From the NCBI RefSeq assembly GCF_024749045.1, contig NZ_CP087184.1, forward strand, positions 5,642,001-5,706,000: a DNA stretch of 64,000 bases, given 5' to 3'. The notes under the pieces are model-generated. The model worked only from the letters and a program-made list of their open reading frames with translations. It was not told the origin of the DNA and made no database searches. Each line of letters starts with the position of its first letter. The stretch's first letter is position 1. A program made the translations under genes and the position numbers. Of this stretch, positions 9,289 through 21,285 are shown one piece after another. The stretch is from Pseudomonas sp. B21-028 (GTDB taxonomy: Bacteria; Pseudomonadota; Gammaproteobacteria; Pseudomonadales; Pseudomonadaceae).

Positions 9289-10617
9289 ATGGCCAAGAAG
9301 CTTTACATCGAAACCCACGGTTGCCAGATGAACGAGTACGACAGCTCGCGCATGGTCGACCTGCTGGGCGAGCACCAGGCCCTGGAAGTCACCGCACGCG
9401 CCGAAGACGCCGACGTGATCCTGCTCAACACCTGTTCGATCCGCGAGCGCGCCCAGGACCGGGTCTATTCCCAGCTCGGCCGCTGGCGCGAACTGAAGCT
9501 GGCCAATCCGGAAATGGTCATCGCCGTGGGCGGTTGCGTGGCCAGCCAGGAAGGCGCCGCCATTCGTGACCGTGCCCCCTACGTGGATGTGGTCTTTGGC
9601 CCGCAGACCCTGCACCGCCTGCCGGAGATGATCGACGCGGCCCGTGTCACCAAGCTGCCGCAGGTGGACGTTTCGTTCCCGGAAATCGAGAAATTCGACC
9701 ACCTGCCCGAGCCGCGCATCGATGGCCCGAGCGCCTATGTCTCGGTCATGGAAGGCTGTAGCAAGTACTGCACGTTCTGCGTGGTGCCCTATACCCGGGG
9801 CGAAGAAGTCAGCCGCCCTTTCGACGACGTGATCGCCGAGATCATCCACCTGGCGGAAAACGGCGTGCGGGAAGTGACGCTGCTGGGGCAGAACGTCAAC
9901 GGCTATCGCGGCCTGACCCACGACGGACGGTTGGCGGATCTCGCCGAATTGATCCGCGTCGTGGCGGCGGTGGACGGCATCGACCGCATCCGCTACACCA
10001 CCTCCCATCCGCTGGAGTTCTCCGACAGCCTGATCCTCGCCCACGCCGAGGTCCCCGAGCTGGTCAAGCACCTGCACCTGCCGGTGCAGTCGGGCTCCGA
10101 CCGGATCCTGGCGGCCATGAAGCGCAACCACACGGCGCTCGAATACAAGTCCAAGCTGCGCAAGCTGCGGGCGGCGGTGCCGGGGATCTGCATCAGTTCG
10201 GACTTCATCGTGGGCTTTCCCGGCGAAACCGAGAAAGACTTCCAACAGACTATGAAGCTGATCGAGGACGTGGGGTTCGACTTCTCCTACTCGTTCGTCT
10301 ACAGCCAGCGCCCCGGCACCCCGGCGGCCGACCTGGCGGACGACACCCCCGAAGAACTGAAAAAGGAACGGCTCAACGCCTTGCAACACCGCCTGAACCA
10401 GCAGGGTTTCGAGATCAGCCGACAAATGGTCGGTTCCGTCCAGCGGATTCTGGTCACCGATTATTCGAAAAAAGACCCGGGCGAACTGCAAGGCCGGACC
10501 GAAAACAATCGCATCGTCAATTTCCGCTGCGACACCCCGGCCCTGATCGGCCAGTTCGCCGACGTGCACATCGACTCCGCGCAACCCCACTCCCTGCGCG
10601 GTTCGCTGGTTCAGTAA
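9289..10617 (+). CDS. miaB: tRNA-2-methylthio-N6-isopentenyladenosine37 synthase
   Basis: 442 residues. MiaB adds the methylthio group to i6A37 of tRNAs reading UNN codons. It has two Fe-S sites. The N-terminal UPF0004 cysteines are Cys12, Cys49 and Cys83, in [14 protein letters not shown] and GGCVAS. The radical-SAM triad is Cys157-x3-Cys161-x2-Cys164 in [15 protein letters not shown] domain ends the protein (about 375-440). The start [18 protein letters not shown] matches the family; the longer reading from 9241 would start within the promoter region. It is followed by a REPIN and then the ybeZ operon. Confidence 0.97.
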   Translation: MAKKLYIETHGCQMNEYDSSRMVDLLGEHQALEVTARAEDADVILLNTCSIRERAQDRVYSQLGRWRELKLANPEMVIAVGGCVASQEGAAIRDRAPYVDVVFGPQTLHRLPEMIDAARVTKLPQVDVSFPEIEKFDHLPEPRIDGPSAYVSVMEGCSKYCTFCVVPYTRGEEVSRPFDDVIAEIIHLAENGVREVTLLGQNVNGYRGLTHDGRLADLAELIRVVAAVDGIDRIRYTTSHPLEFSDSLILAHAEVPELVKHLHLPVQSGSDRILAAMKRNHTALEYKSKLRKLRAAVPGICISSDFIVGFPGETEKDFQQTMKLIEDVGFDFSYSFVYSQRPGTPAADLADDTPEELKKERLNALQHRLNQQGFEISRQMVGSVQRILVTDYSKKDPGELQGRTENNRIVNFRCDTPALIGQFADVHIDSAQPHSLRGSLVQ

Positions 10618-10628
10618 GCACAATTCCC

Positions 10629-10718
10629 TGTGGGAGCGAGCCTGCTCGCGATATGGGCATATCAGTCGACATCCATGTTGAATGACACACCGATATCGCG
10701 AGCAGGCTCGCTCCCACA
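10629..10718. repeat. REPIN, family A
   Basis: A perfect pair of GTGGGAGCGAGCCTGCTCGC-type arms, inverted, with a spacer of about 45 bases, between miaB and ybeZ. Confidence 0.92.
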
Positions 10719-10844
10719 AATCACTTCCACACAGACCGCGTCGGTCGCTGGAATGGGTTTACCCCGCTTAAGAGCTTTCGCACCCAGCCTACTGGCGTTA
10801 TCCTTGATTTCATCTCAATTGCCCCCGGGCGGCTAAAAACGACC

Positions 10845-11852
10845 TTGAACGCACCCATCGAACCCCATCGTTTCATTCTCGAGCCCTTTGAGGCTCGCCG
10901 CTTCGCCAATCTGTGCGGGCAATTCGACGAGCATCTGCGCTTGATCGAACAGCGCCTGGCCATCGAGATCCGCAACCGCGGAAACCAGTTCGAGCTGATC
11001 GGCGAACCCAAGCACACCACCTCCGCGGAAAACCTGCTGCGCCGCCTCTACCGGGAAACCAAGGGGAGCGAGCTGTCGCCGGACACTGTCCACCTGTTCC
11101 TGCAGGAGTCGGCCGTCGAAGAGCTCGACAACCACGCCCCGGCGGAACCTGCCGTGGCCCTGCGCACGAAGAAAGGCATGATTCGCCCTCGCGGCTTGAA
11201 TCAGCAGCGCTACGTGAAGGAAATCCTCGGCAACGACATCAATTTCGGTATCGGCCCGGCCGGTACGGGCAAGACCTACCTGGCGGTAGCTTGCGCGGTC
11301 GATGCCCTGGAGCGCGAACAGGTTCGGCGCATCCTGCTGGTGCGCCCGGCGGTCGAAGCCGGGGAAAAACTCGGTTTCCTGCCCGGCGACCTGGCCCAGA
11401 AAATCGACCCGTACCTGCGCCCACTCTATGACGCGCTGTACGAAATGCTCGGCTTCGAATACGTCGCCAAGCTGATCGAGCGCCAGGTCATCGAAGTCGC
11501 GCCGCTGGCCTACATGCGTGGCCGGACCCTGAACAACAGCTTCATCATCCTCGACGAAAGCCAGAACACCACGGTCGAGCAAATGAAGATGTTCCTGACC
11601 CGGATCGGCTTCGGCTCCACCGCCGTCATCACCGGGGACATCACCCAGGTCGACCTGCCCCGCGGCACCAAGTCCGGGCTGAACCACGTGATCCAAGTGC
11701 TCAAGGACGTGCCGGGCATCAGCTTCACGCATTTCCTGCCCAAGGACGTCGTGCGCCATCCATTGGTGCAGCGCATCGTCGAAGCCTACGAGCGCTTCGA
11801 GCAGCGCGCCGAGGACCTGCACGAAAGCAAAGGCAGCCGCCAGGATGCTTGA
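10845..11852 (+). CDS. ybeZ: PhoH-like ATPase YbeZ
   Basis: 335 residues from a TTG start at 10845; no ATG fits the family N-terminus ([20 protein letters not shown]), so this is a non-ATG start and no strong ribosome-binding site is visible. The PhoH domain contains Walker A GPAGTGKT (137-144) and a Walker B-like FIILDESQN. YbeZ is an RNA-related P-loop ATPase that works with the RNase YbeY. Its end overlaps ybeY by 8 bases, indicating translational coupling. Confidence 0.92.
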   Translation: MNAPIEPHRFILEPFEARRFANLCGQFDEHLRLIEQRLAIEIRNRGNQFELIGEPKHTTSAENLLRRLYRETKGSELSPDTVHLFLQESAVEELDNHAPAEPAVALRTKKGMIRPRGLNQQRYVKEILGNDINFGIGPAGTGKTYLAVACAVDALEREQVRRILLVRPAVEAGEKLGFLPGDLAQKIDPYLRPLYDALYEMLGFEYVAKLIERQVIEVAPLAYMRGRTLNNSFIILDESQNTTVEQMKMFLTRIGFGSTAVITGDITQVDLPRGTKSGLNHVIQVLKDVPGISFTHFLPKDVVRHPLVQRIVEAYERFEQRAEDLHESKGSRQDA

Positions 11853-12303
11853 ACTTGACCTGCAACTGGCCAGCGCACATGCCGTCCCCAGCGAAGTCCA
11901 GTTCCGCCAGTGGTGCGAACTGGCCCTGCGTCAGCGCAGCGCCGACTCGGAGTTGACGATTCGCCTGGTGGACGAACCCGAAGGCCGGGAACTGAACCAT
12001 ACCTGGCGGCAGAAAGACTACGCGACCAACGTGCTGTCCTTTCCCGCCGACGTGCCCGACGAACTGCTCGACATCCCGCTGCTGGGGGACCTGGTGATCT
12101 GCGTCCCGGTGGTGGAGCGCGAAGCCACGGAACAGGGCAAGCCTTCCGAGGCGCACTGGGCCCATCTGGTCATTCACGGCTGCTTGCATCTGCTTGGTTA
12201 CGACCATATTGAAGATGACGAAGCCGAAGAAATGGAAGCACTGGAACGAACGTTGCTTGCAGAGCTGGGTCATGCCGACCCCTACGCCGGCGACGAGCAC
12301 TGA
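11845..12303 (+). CDS. ybeY: Endoribonuclease YbeY (16S rRNA maturation)
   Basis: 152 residues. The zinc site is clear: His111, His115 and His121 in [15 protein letters not shown]. YbeY acts in 16S rRNA 3'-end maturation and ribosome quality control. The ATG at 11845 lies inside the end of ybeZ. It is followed 40 bases later by corC in the conserved ybeZ-ybeY-corC-lnt operon. Confidence 0.95.
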   Translation: MLELDLQLASAHAVPSEVQFRQWCELALRQRSADSELTIRLVDEPEGRELNHTWRQKDYATNVLSFPADVPDELLDIPLLGDLVICVPVVEREATEQGKPSEAHWAHLVIHGCLHLLGYDHIEDDEAEEMEALERTLLAELGHADPYAGDEH

Positions 12304-12343
12304 TACATCAACCTGTAACGACAAAGGATTCAGAGTAATCGCT

Positions 12344-13183
12344 ATGAGCGAAGATCGATCGAGCAACGGGCAGAAGTCATGGCTGGGCAAGCTCACCCAG
12401 GCTTTTGCCCATGAGCCGAAAAACCGCCAGGAGCTGCTGGAGCTGCTGCGCGATGCACACCAGAACAAACTGCTGGACAGCGAAGCGCTGGCCATCGTCG
12501 AAGGCGCCATCCAGGTCGCTGACCTGCAGGTACGGGACATCATGGTCCCACGCTCGCAGATGGTCAGCATCAAGGCGACCCAGACCCCCCGCGAATTCCT
12601 GCCGGCCGTGGTCGACTCTGCCCATTCGCGCTACCCGGTGATTGGTGAGAGCCATGACGACGTCATGGGCGTGTTGCTGGCCAAGGATCTGCTGCCGCTG
12701 ATCCTCCAGGAGAACGGCGACAGCTTCAATATCAAGGACTTGCTGCGCCCGGCCACCTTCGTGCCCGAGTCCAAGCGCCTGAACGTGCTGCTGCGTGAAT
12801 TCCGCGCCAACCACAACCACATGGCCATCGTCATCGACGAGTACGGCGGTGTGGCCGGATTGGTCACCATCGAGGACGTGCTCGAGCAGATCGTCGGCGA
12901 CATCGAGGACGAGCACGATGTCGAGGAAGACAGCTACATCAAGCCGTTGCCCAGCGGCGACTTCCTGATCAAGGCCCTGACGCCGATCGAGAACTTCAAC
13001 GAATTCTTCGACAGCCAATTCTCCGACGACGAGTTCGACACCGTCGGCGGCCTGGTGATGAGCGCATTCGGCCACCTGCCCAAGCGCAACGAAACCACGG
13101 AAATCGGCTCCTGGCGCTTCCGCATCCTGAACGCCGACAGCCGCCGGATCCACCTGCTGCGCCTGTCACCCATTGGCCGATAA
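12344..13183 (+). CDS. corC: CBS/CorC_HlyC domain protein (CorC/YbeX)
   Basis: 279 residues from MSEDRSSNGQKSWLGKL. Two CBS domains (about 65-185) contain LQVRDIMVPRSQMVSI and IVIDEYGGVAGLVTIEDVLE; a CorC_HlyC domain follows at the C-terminus. CorC was named for magnesium/cobalt efflux; recent work on YbeX ties it to ribosome metabolism, which fits the position next to ybeY. The upstream frame from 12194 overlaps ybeY and is not used. Confidence 0.92.
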   Translation: MSEDRSSNGQKSWLGKLTQAFAHEPKNRQELLELLRDAHQNKLLDSEALAIVEGAIQVADLQVRDIMVPRSQMVSIKATQTPREFLPAVVDSAHSRYPVIGESHDDVMGVLLAKDLLPLILQENGDSFNIKDLLRPATFVPESKRLNVLLREFRANHNHMAIVIDEYGGVAGLVTIEDVLEQIVGDIEDEHDVEEDSYIKPLPSGDFLIKALTPIENFNEFFDSQFSDDEFDTVGGLVMSAFGHLPKRNETTEIGSWRFRILNADSRRIHLLRLSPIGR

Positions 13184-13210
13184 CCCCTGCGAGACCCGCT
13201 AAGGACACAC

Positions 13211-14734
13211 ATGCGCTGGATAACCCGCCCCGGCTGGCCCGGTAACCTGCTGGCCATGGCGGCCGGTGCGATCACCACCCTGGCCCTGGCGCCGTTCGAC
13301 ATCTGGCCACTGGCATTGCTGGCGGTCGGGCTGTTCTATGCCGGGTTGCGCGAACTCTCGCCGCGCCAGGCCCTGGGCCGGGGCTGGTGCTTCGGTTTTG
13401 GCCTGTTCGGCGCCGGCACCAGTTGGATCTACGTCAGCATCCATAACTTCGGCGGCGCCTCGGTGCTGCTTGCCGGGCTGTTGATGCTGCTGTTCGTGGC
13501 CGCCATCGCCTGGTTCTTCGCCCTGCCCGCCTGGCTTTGGGCTCGCTGGTTGCGGCGCAATGAAGCGCCGTTGGCCGACGCCCTGGCGTTCGCCGCGCTG
13601 TGGTTGGGCCAGGAAGCCTTTCGCGGCTGGTTCCTCACCGGCTTCCCATGGCTCTACTCCGGCTATAGCCAGCTCGACGGTCCCTTGGCCGGTCTCGCGC
13701 CGGTGGGTGGGATGTGGTTGATTTCCTTCACTCTGGCCCTGACCGCCGCACTGCTCTACAACCTCCCCCGCTTGATCCGCGGCGGACGCAAGGGCTTTAT
13801 CGCGGCGGGCGTGGTCCTGTTGATCGGCCCGTGGCTAGCCGGCATGACGCTCAAGGGCCATGCCTGGACCAGCCCCTCGGGCGACCCGCTCAGCGTTGCC
13901 GCCATCCAGGGCAACATCGAACAAAGCATGAAGTGGGATCCGCAGCAGCTCAACGCGCAACTGGCGCTGTACCGCGACATGAGCTTTACCTCCAAGCGCG
14001 TCGACTTGCTGGTCTGGCCGGAAACCGCGGTCCCGGTGCTCAAGGACTCTGCCCAGGGCTACCTGGACATGATGGGCAGTTTCGCTGCCGAGCGGCATTC
14101 GGCGTTGATCACCGGCGTACCGATTCGCCAATTGGTCCATCATGAGAAACGCTACTTCAACGGCATCACCGTGACCGGCGAAGGCGACGGTACTTACCTG
14201 AAGCAGAAACTGGTGCCGTTCGGCGAGTACGTGCCCTTGCAGGAGCTGTTGCGCGGGCTGATCGCTTTCTTCGACCTGCCCATGTCGGACTTCGCCCGGG
14301 GGCCGGCCGATCAGCCGTTGTTGCAAGCCAAGGGTTACCAGATCGCACCATTCATCTGTTATGAAGTGGTGTACCCGGAATTTGCCGCCGGCCTCTCGGC
14401 CCGCAGCGACCTGCTGCTGACCATCAGCAACGACACCTGGTTCGGCACCTCGATCGGCCCGCTGCAGCACCTGCAAATGGCCCAGATGCGCGCCCTGGAA
14501 GCCGGCCGCTGGATGATTCGCGCCACCAACAATGGCGTGACCGGCCTGATCAACCCCTTCGGCCAGATCACTGCCCGGATCCCGCAATTCGAACGCGGCA
14601 TCCTGTACGGCGAAGTGGTGCCGATGCACGACCTGACGCCGTACCTGCAATGGCGCTCATGGCCATTGATCATCCTGTGCGTGTTACTGCTGGGTTGGGC
14701 GTTGGTGACCAGCCGGATCGCCAAGACCGTCTGA
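13211..14734 (+). CDS. lnt: Apolipoprotein N-acyltransferase
   Basis: 507 residues. Lnt adds the third acyl chain to lipoproteins in the inner membrane, the last step before Lol export. An N-terminal set of transmembrane helices (about 10-215) precedes a nitrilase-like domain. The Glu-Lys-Cys catalytic triad is visible as Glu271 (WPETAVP), Lys333 (KLVPFGEY) and Cys383 (FICYEVVYPE). An AAGGACAC ribosome-binding site precedes the ATG. Last gene of the ybeZ operon; many lipoproteins in this window (LptE, RlpA, SltB3, the MORN-C13 protein, the YceK-like protein) would be its substrates. Confidence 0.96.
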   Translation: MRWITRPGWPGNLLAMAAGAITTLALAPFDIWPLALLAVGLFYAGLRELSPRQALGRGWCFGFGLFGAGTSWIYVSIHNFGGASVLLAGLLMLLFVAAIAWFFALPAWLWARWLRRNEAPLADALAFAALWLGQEAFRGWFLTGFPWLYSGYSQLDGPLAGLAPVGGMWLISFTLALTAALLYNLPRLIRGGRKGFIAAGVVLLIGPWLAGMTLKGHAWTSPSGDPLSVAAIQGNIEQSMKWDPQQLNAQLALYRDMSFTSKRVDLLVWPETAVPVLKDSAQGYLDMMGSFAAERHSALITGVPIRQLVHHEKRYFNGITVTGEGDGTYLKQKLVPFGEYVPLQELLRGLIAFFDLPMSDFARGPADQPLLQAKGYQIAPFICYEVVYPEFAAGLSARSDLLLTISNDTWFGTSIGPLQHLQMAQMRALEAGRWMIRATNNGVTGLINPFGQITARIPQFERGILYGEVVPMHDLTPYLQWRSWPLIILCVLLLGWALVTSRIAKTV

Positions 14735-14762
14735 GGCTCATCCCGGTCTTGAGCGAACCCCT

Positions 14763-14901
14763 TGTGGCGAGGGGATTTATCCCCGCTGGGGCGCGAAGCG
14801 CCCCCAATCCAAACTGTCTGACACACCGCAGTGTCAGCTTTTTAGGGCTGCTTCGCAGCCCAGCGGGGCGGTGCGACGTTTCGCTAAATCCCCTCGCCAC
14901 A
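14763..14901. repeat. REPIN, family B, with an interrupted right arm
   Basis: The left arm is intact (TGTGGCGAGGGGATTTATCC). In the right arm, 16 bases (14869-14884, CGGTGCGACGTTTCGC) replace the single A normally found between AGCGGGG and TAAATCCCC. Confidence 0.88.
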
Positions 14902-14925
14902 GAGACAGCCTCGCTGCTGAGCTAC

Positions 14926-15687
14926 TCAGCGGTAAAACAACCAATACCCCACCAACCCCGCCGCCTCATTCATCAACTGCCCCGACTGCCAGATCGACTT
15001 GAACTCTGGCATCCAGCCGCCCAGGGGCCGGGCGTTGTCCTGCCCCAGGAAGCCCACCGGCGCAGGAACCACTTCGAACCCGGAGCGCTGGAAACTCCAG
15101 ACAGCCCGCGGCATATGCCATGCCTGGGTCACCACCACGACGCGACGGATCCCTTCCGGGTGCAGGATTCCGGCGCTCATTTGCGCGTTCTCCCAGGTGG
15201 TGCGGCTGAGTCCCTCTTGCCAGCGTACGGCGACGCCAAAATCGTCCAGCATGGAATCGGCCATCAGCTTTGCCTCGCTGGGCGGCGTGCCGTAATGCAA
15301 GCCGCCGGAGGTCAGCACGGGCAATCCAGACGCCTTGGCCAGCCGCGCCGCATAACGCTGGCGCTCCAGCCCGACCCCGGTGGGCTGGTCGGTGCCCCAG
15401 GCTGGGTCACCGCGCTCGCGGCCCGAGCCCAATACCACGATGGCATCGGCTCGCTGGGCCAGGGTCGCCCATTCATCGCGAGACAGCGGCGGCTCACGCT
15501 CCAGCGCCTTGGCACTCCACTGCACCACCACGGGCAGGCTCAACAGCCAGAAACCGCCCAACCCCGCGATAAAACATGCGCGCGCCAGGCGCGGCCGGGA
15601 ATTACGCCACCACCAGGCAAGCGCCAGCAGCAGCAAAAGAATGCCGGGCGGCAGTAACAGTTGTTTGATGAAATAGCGAAATGGCAT
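14926..15687 (-). CDS. YdcF/ElyC-family DUF218 membrane protein
   Basis: 253 residues from ATG 15687, with a GGAGATG ribosome-binding site. Two N-terminal transmembrane helices (about 8-27 and 36-58) are followed by a DUF218 domain with ADAIVVLGSGRERG, a central LTSGGLHYG, the SRTTWENAQ block and VVVTQAWHMPRAVWSF. This matches the ElyC/YdcF family; E. coli ElyC affects envelope biogenesis and lipid-carrier use. The 30 residues encoded upstream to 15777 are not typical of the family. Convergent with lnt. Confidence 0.85.
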   Translation of the reverse strand: MPFRYFIKQLLLPPGILLLLLALAWWWRNSRPRLARACFIAGLGGFWLLSLPVVVQWSAKALEREPPLSRDEWATLAQRADAIVVLGSGRERGDPAWGTDQPTGVGLERQRYAARLAKASGLPVLTSGGLHYGTPPSEAKLMADSMLDDFGVAVRWQEGLSRTTWENAQMSAGILHPEGIRRVVVVTQAWHMPRAVWSFQRSGFEVVPAPVGFLGQDNARPLGGWMPEFKSIWQSGQLMNEAAGLVGYWLFYR

Positions 15688-15802
15688 CGGGCATCTCCAT
15701 AGATGCCCGAAGCCTAGGTGGGTTGACGCAAAGCGACAACAGATTCGAAACAAACCTGAATCAAAAGCTTGGACCAAAAAAGCGCAACGCGTGAATCCGG
15801 CT

Positions 15803-16123
15803 TTACTTGAACTGCAGCGACCGGACTTTTACAGCATCCTTGTCGGGCGTCCGATCCTTGAGCCAGACAACCTTGGCCGAACGGGGCGCATCAAGACGCT
15901 GGAGTACCTGGGCCCCGCTTGTGCGGGCCTGATGTCCGACCTGTTCGAGGTAAGCCTTGACCAGTTCGAACTCCGCGGGGCTCAAGCCTCGCAGTTCCAG
16001 CTCTGCCGGACGTTCATTACGCAAGCGTCCGGCGGTTCTTGCAGCGTCCAGGGCCACCCCGAGACGATCGATCAGCTTTTCATACAACTCCGGTGTAGCG
16101 ACTTCTCGTTGTGATTCAACCAT
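15803..16123 (-). CDS. Conserved hypothetical protein
   Basis: 106 residues, soluble and rich in Glu, Arg and Leu: MVESQREVATPELYEKLIDR, then LRGLSPAEFELVKAYLEQVG. I do not recognise a named family. A gene of similar size lies at this place in PAO1, upstream of and divergent from leuS. It is probably helical with no membrane segment or signal. The gap to leuS (16124-16415, 292 bases) holds the leuS promoter region; no leader peptide or T-box was recognised there. Confidence 0.7.
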   Translation of the reverse strand: MVESQREVATPELYEKLIDRLGVALDAARTAGRLRNERPAELELRGLSPAEFELVKAYLEQVGHQARTSGAQVLQRLDAPRSAKVVWLKDRTPDKDAVKVRSLQFK

Positions 16124-16214
16124 CCCTCACCTCATTGAAGATAAGACTCACTCCCCACTGAGAAGCTTAGCTTCGCTGGGCAAACCGACAGGACGCCGCG
16201 ACCAACGGCCCTGA

Positions 16215-19022
<2,808 letters not shown>

Positions 19023-19112
19023 TTGGATCGGGCGCAGGGTCTTGGACCCGGCGCCGAATATGACCTGCCGGGGCCGCACTGCCGGCCCATAGGTTTCAAG
19101 GGGAGCAACAAG

Positions 19113-19718
19113 ATGATGAAACGTAATCTGCTGGTCATGTGCCTGACGGTCCTGCTGAGCGCCTGCGGCTTCCAGCTGCGCGGCACCGGCACCACCGAGC
19201 TGGCCATCAATGAACTGGACCTCAGCGCACGTGACGCCTATGGCAACACTGTGAAGATGCTGCGCGAGACGCTGGAAAACAGCGGGGTGAAAGTCTATAG
19301 CGGTGCGCCCTACAAGCTGGTGTTGACCCGTGAACTGCAAAGCCAGCGCAGCCTGAGCTACGCCGGCGCCGGTCGTTCGGCCGAGTACGAGCTGAACAAC
19401 GTGCTGAGCTATGAGATCCGCGGCCAGAACAACCTGTTGTTGCTGGAAGACAAGCTCCAGGTGCAGAAGGTCTACCTGCACGACGGCAACAACATCACCG
19501 GTTCCGACCAGGAGTCGACCGAGGTACGCGAAGAAATGCGTCGCGACCTGGTCCAGCGCATGATGCTGCGCCTGCAACAGCTGAGCCCGAGCCAGCTGGA
19601 ACAGCTGCAACAGACCGCCGACGCCAAAGCCAAGGCTGACGCCGAGGCGCTGGAAGCGGCACGCAAGGCTGAGGCGGAAACCCCGCAGCAGTCGCCTATG
19701 CAAATCCCGGCTGAATAA
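19113..19718 (+). CDS. lptE: LPS-assembly lipoprotein LptE
   Basis: 201 residues. The lipoprotein signal ends in LLSAC with Cys18 as the lipidated residue, then GFQLRGTG, the LptE hallmark. LptE plugs the LptD barrel in the outer membrane and completes lipopolysaccharide export. Unusual detail: the C-terminal 50 residues are an Ala/Gln/Lys-rich helix (AKAKADAEALEAARKAEAE). The ATG follows a GGGGAG site. It sits between leuS and holA, as in E. coli. Confidence 0.93.
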   Translation: MMKRNLLVMCLTVLLSACGFQLRGTGTTELAINELDLSARDAYGNTVKMLRETLENSGVKVYSGAPYKLVLTRELQSQRSLSYAGAGRSAEYELNNVLSYEIRGQNNLLLLEDKLQVQKVYLHDGNNITGSDQESTEVREEMRRDLVQRMMLRLQQLSPSQLEQLQQTADAKAKADAEALEAARKAEAETPQQSPMQIPAE

Positions 19719-19757
19719 GCTTCGTGGGGCGCTCCGGCGCCCCGCATGCCTTCTCTT

Positions 19758-20795
19758 ATGAAGCTCGCCCCCGCCCAACTCGGCAAACACCTGCAAGGCG
19801 CCCTCGCACCGGTCTATGTCATCAGTGGCGATGACCCGCTGTTGTGCCAGGAAGCCGCCGACGCCATTCGCTCCGCTGCCCGCCAGCAAGGCTTTGACGA
19901 ACGCCAGGTGTTCGCCGCCGACGCCAGTTTCGATTGGGGCACGTTGTTGCAGGCCGGGGCGAGCATGTCGCTGTTCGCCGAAAAGCGTCTGCTGGAACTG
20001 CGCTTGCCCTCGGGCAAACCCGGTGACAAGGGCGCCGCCGCGCTGATCGAGTACTGCTCGAGGCCGGCCGAGGACACGGTGTTGCTCATCAGCCTGCCGA
20101 AACTCGACGGCAGCGCGCAAAAGACCAAATGGGGCAAGGCGCTGGTCGAAGGCCCGCAGACCCAGTTCGTACAGATCTGGCCGGTGGACGTCAGCCAATT
20201 GCCGAGCTGGATCCGCCAACGCCTGTCCCAGGCCGGGCTGTCGGCCAGCCAGGATGCGGTGGAACTGATCGCCGCCCGGGTCGAAGGCAACCTGCTGGCT
20301 GCCGCCCAGGAAATCGAGAAGCTCAAGCTGATGGCCGAGGGCGGCCAGATCACCGTGGAAACGGTACAGGCCGCCGTGGCCGACAGCGCACGTTTCGACG
20401 TCTTCGGCCTGACCGATGCGATCCTCAACGGCGAAGCCGCCCACGCCCTGCGCATGCTTGAAGGCCTGCGTGGCGAAGGCGTCGAACCGCCGGTGATCCT
20501 CTGGGCCCTGGCCCGGGAGCTGCGCCTGCTGGCGAACCTGTCATTGCAATACAGCCAGGGCGTGCCGCTGGACAAGGCCTTCAGCCAGGCCCGTCCGCCC
20601 GTGTGGGACAAACGCAAGCCGCTGATGAGCAAGGCGCTGCAACGCTACTCGGCGCCGCGCTGGGCGCAATTGCTGCTGGAGGCCCAGCGCATCGACGCAC
20701 AAATCAAGGGCCAGGCCGCCGGATCGCCGTGGATGAGCCTCAGTCGCCTGTCCCTGCTGATGGCCGGCCAGCGACTGGCGCTGCCTGCCGAATAA
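19758..20795 (+). CDS. holA: DNA polymerase III subunit delta
   Basis: 345 residues from MKLAPAQLGKHLQGALAPVY. HolA is the clamp-opening subunit of the clamp loader. Recognisable features are PVYVISGDDPLLCQEAADAI and the three-domain length. A second ATG 12 bases upstream (19746) is possible, but family N-termini favour 19758. Third gene of the leuS-lptE-holA operon. Confidence 0.93.
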   Translation: MKLAPAQLGKHLQGALAPVYVISGDDPLLCQEAADAIRSAARQQGFDERQVFAADASFDWGTLLQAGASMSLFAEKRLLELRLPSGKPGDKGAAALIEYCSRPAEDTVLLISLPKLDGSAQKTKWGKALVEGPQTQFVQIWPVDVSQLPSWIRQRLSQAGLSASQDAVELIAARVEGNLLAAAQEIEKLKLMAEGGQITVETVQAAVADSARFDVFGLTDAILNGEAAHALRMLEGLRGEGVEPPVILWALARELRLLANLSLQYSQGVPLDKAFSQARPPVWDKRKPLMSKALQRYSAPRWAQLLLEAQRIDAQIKGQAAGSPWMSLSRLSLLMAGQRLALPAE

Positions 20796-20818
20796 CCCAC
20801 CGCTCTGCCAGATACCTT

Positions 20819-20940
20819 TGTGGCGAGGGGATTTATCCCCGCTGGGACGCGAAGCGTCCCCATTCAAACGGTCTGATGCACCGCAGTGGCAGGTTTCGGG
20901 TCTGCTGCGCAGCCCAGCGGGGATAAATCCCCTCGCCACA
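20819..20940. repeat. REPIN, family B
   Basis: Inverted pair of TGTGGCGAGGGGATTTATCC arms, with inner GCTGGGACGCGAAGCGTCCC and TCTGCTGCGCAGCCCAGC. Confidence 0.9.
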
Positions 20941-21048
20941 ACTTTGTCCGATTTGCTGACAATTGAAGCACGCCACCGGGACTGGACAACACCCCAGCCC
21001 TGCCCCATGATTTGCCCCGCAAAACCCACCCCCACAAGAGATCCAAGC

Positions 21049-21213
21049 ATGAGCAAAAAGCCATCCAAGCATGGCCCCAACAAGGCCAAGTCCATCATCG
21101 CCCAGCCCCTGTTCCGCAGCCGTCAGGAACGGCCCGCCAAGGGCAAAGGCAGCTACCGCCGCGAAGCCTTCCAGTCTGACAACTGGGAGGCTTCTTGCTT
21201 TATGGCGGCTTGA
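21049..21213 (+). CDS. arfA: Alternative ribosome-rescue factor ArfA
   Basis: 54 residues, MSKKPSKHGPNKAKSI then AQPLFRSRQERPAKGKGSY, RREAFQSDNWEASCFMAA. The core PLFRxRxExxxKGKGSYxR and the NWEAS end are the ArfA signature. ArfA recruits release factor 2 to ribosomes stalled on mRNA without a stop codon, as a backup to tmRNA. In other proteobacteria the arfA mRNA is itself cut or terminated inside the ORF, so the protein is made only when tmRNA fails; the hairpin listed next shows that design here. Truncation would leave about 37-48 residues, which keeps most or all of the KGKGSY core. Confidence 0.9.
   Translation: MSKKPSKHGPNKAKSIIAQPLFRSRQERPAKGKGSYRREAFQSDNWEASCFMAA
21163..21201 (+). 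terminator. Hairpin inside the arfA reading frame
   Basis: A 13-bp stem pairs 21163-21175 with 21182-21194 around a 6-base loop; every position pairs, with one G-T wobble. It is followed by TTGCTTT. It lies before the arfA stop codon (21211-21213), so termination or RNase III cleavage here yields a non-stop message. Confidence 0.8.
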
Positions 21214-21285
21214 AACATCCGGACAAGCCCTTTGCACCCTGCCCATGATAAGGTCAGCACCTGATTTGCATTTCTGGACCCCTGC

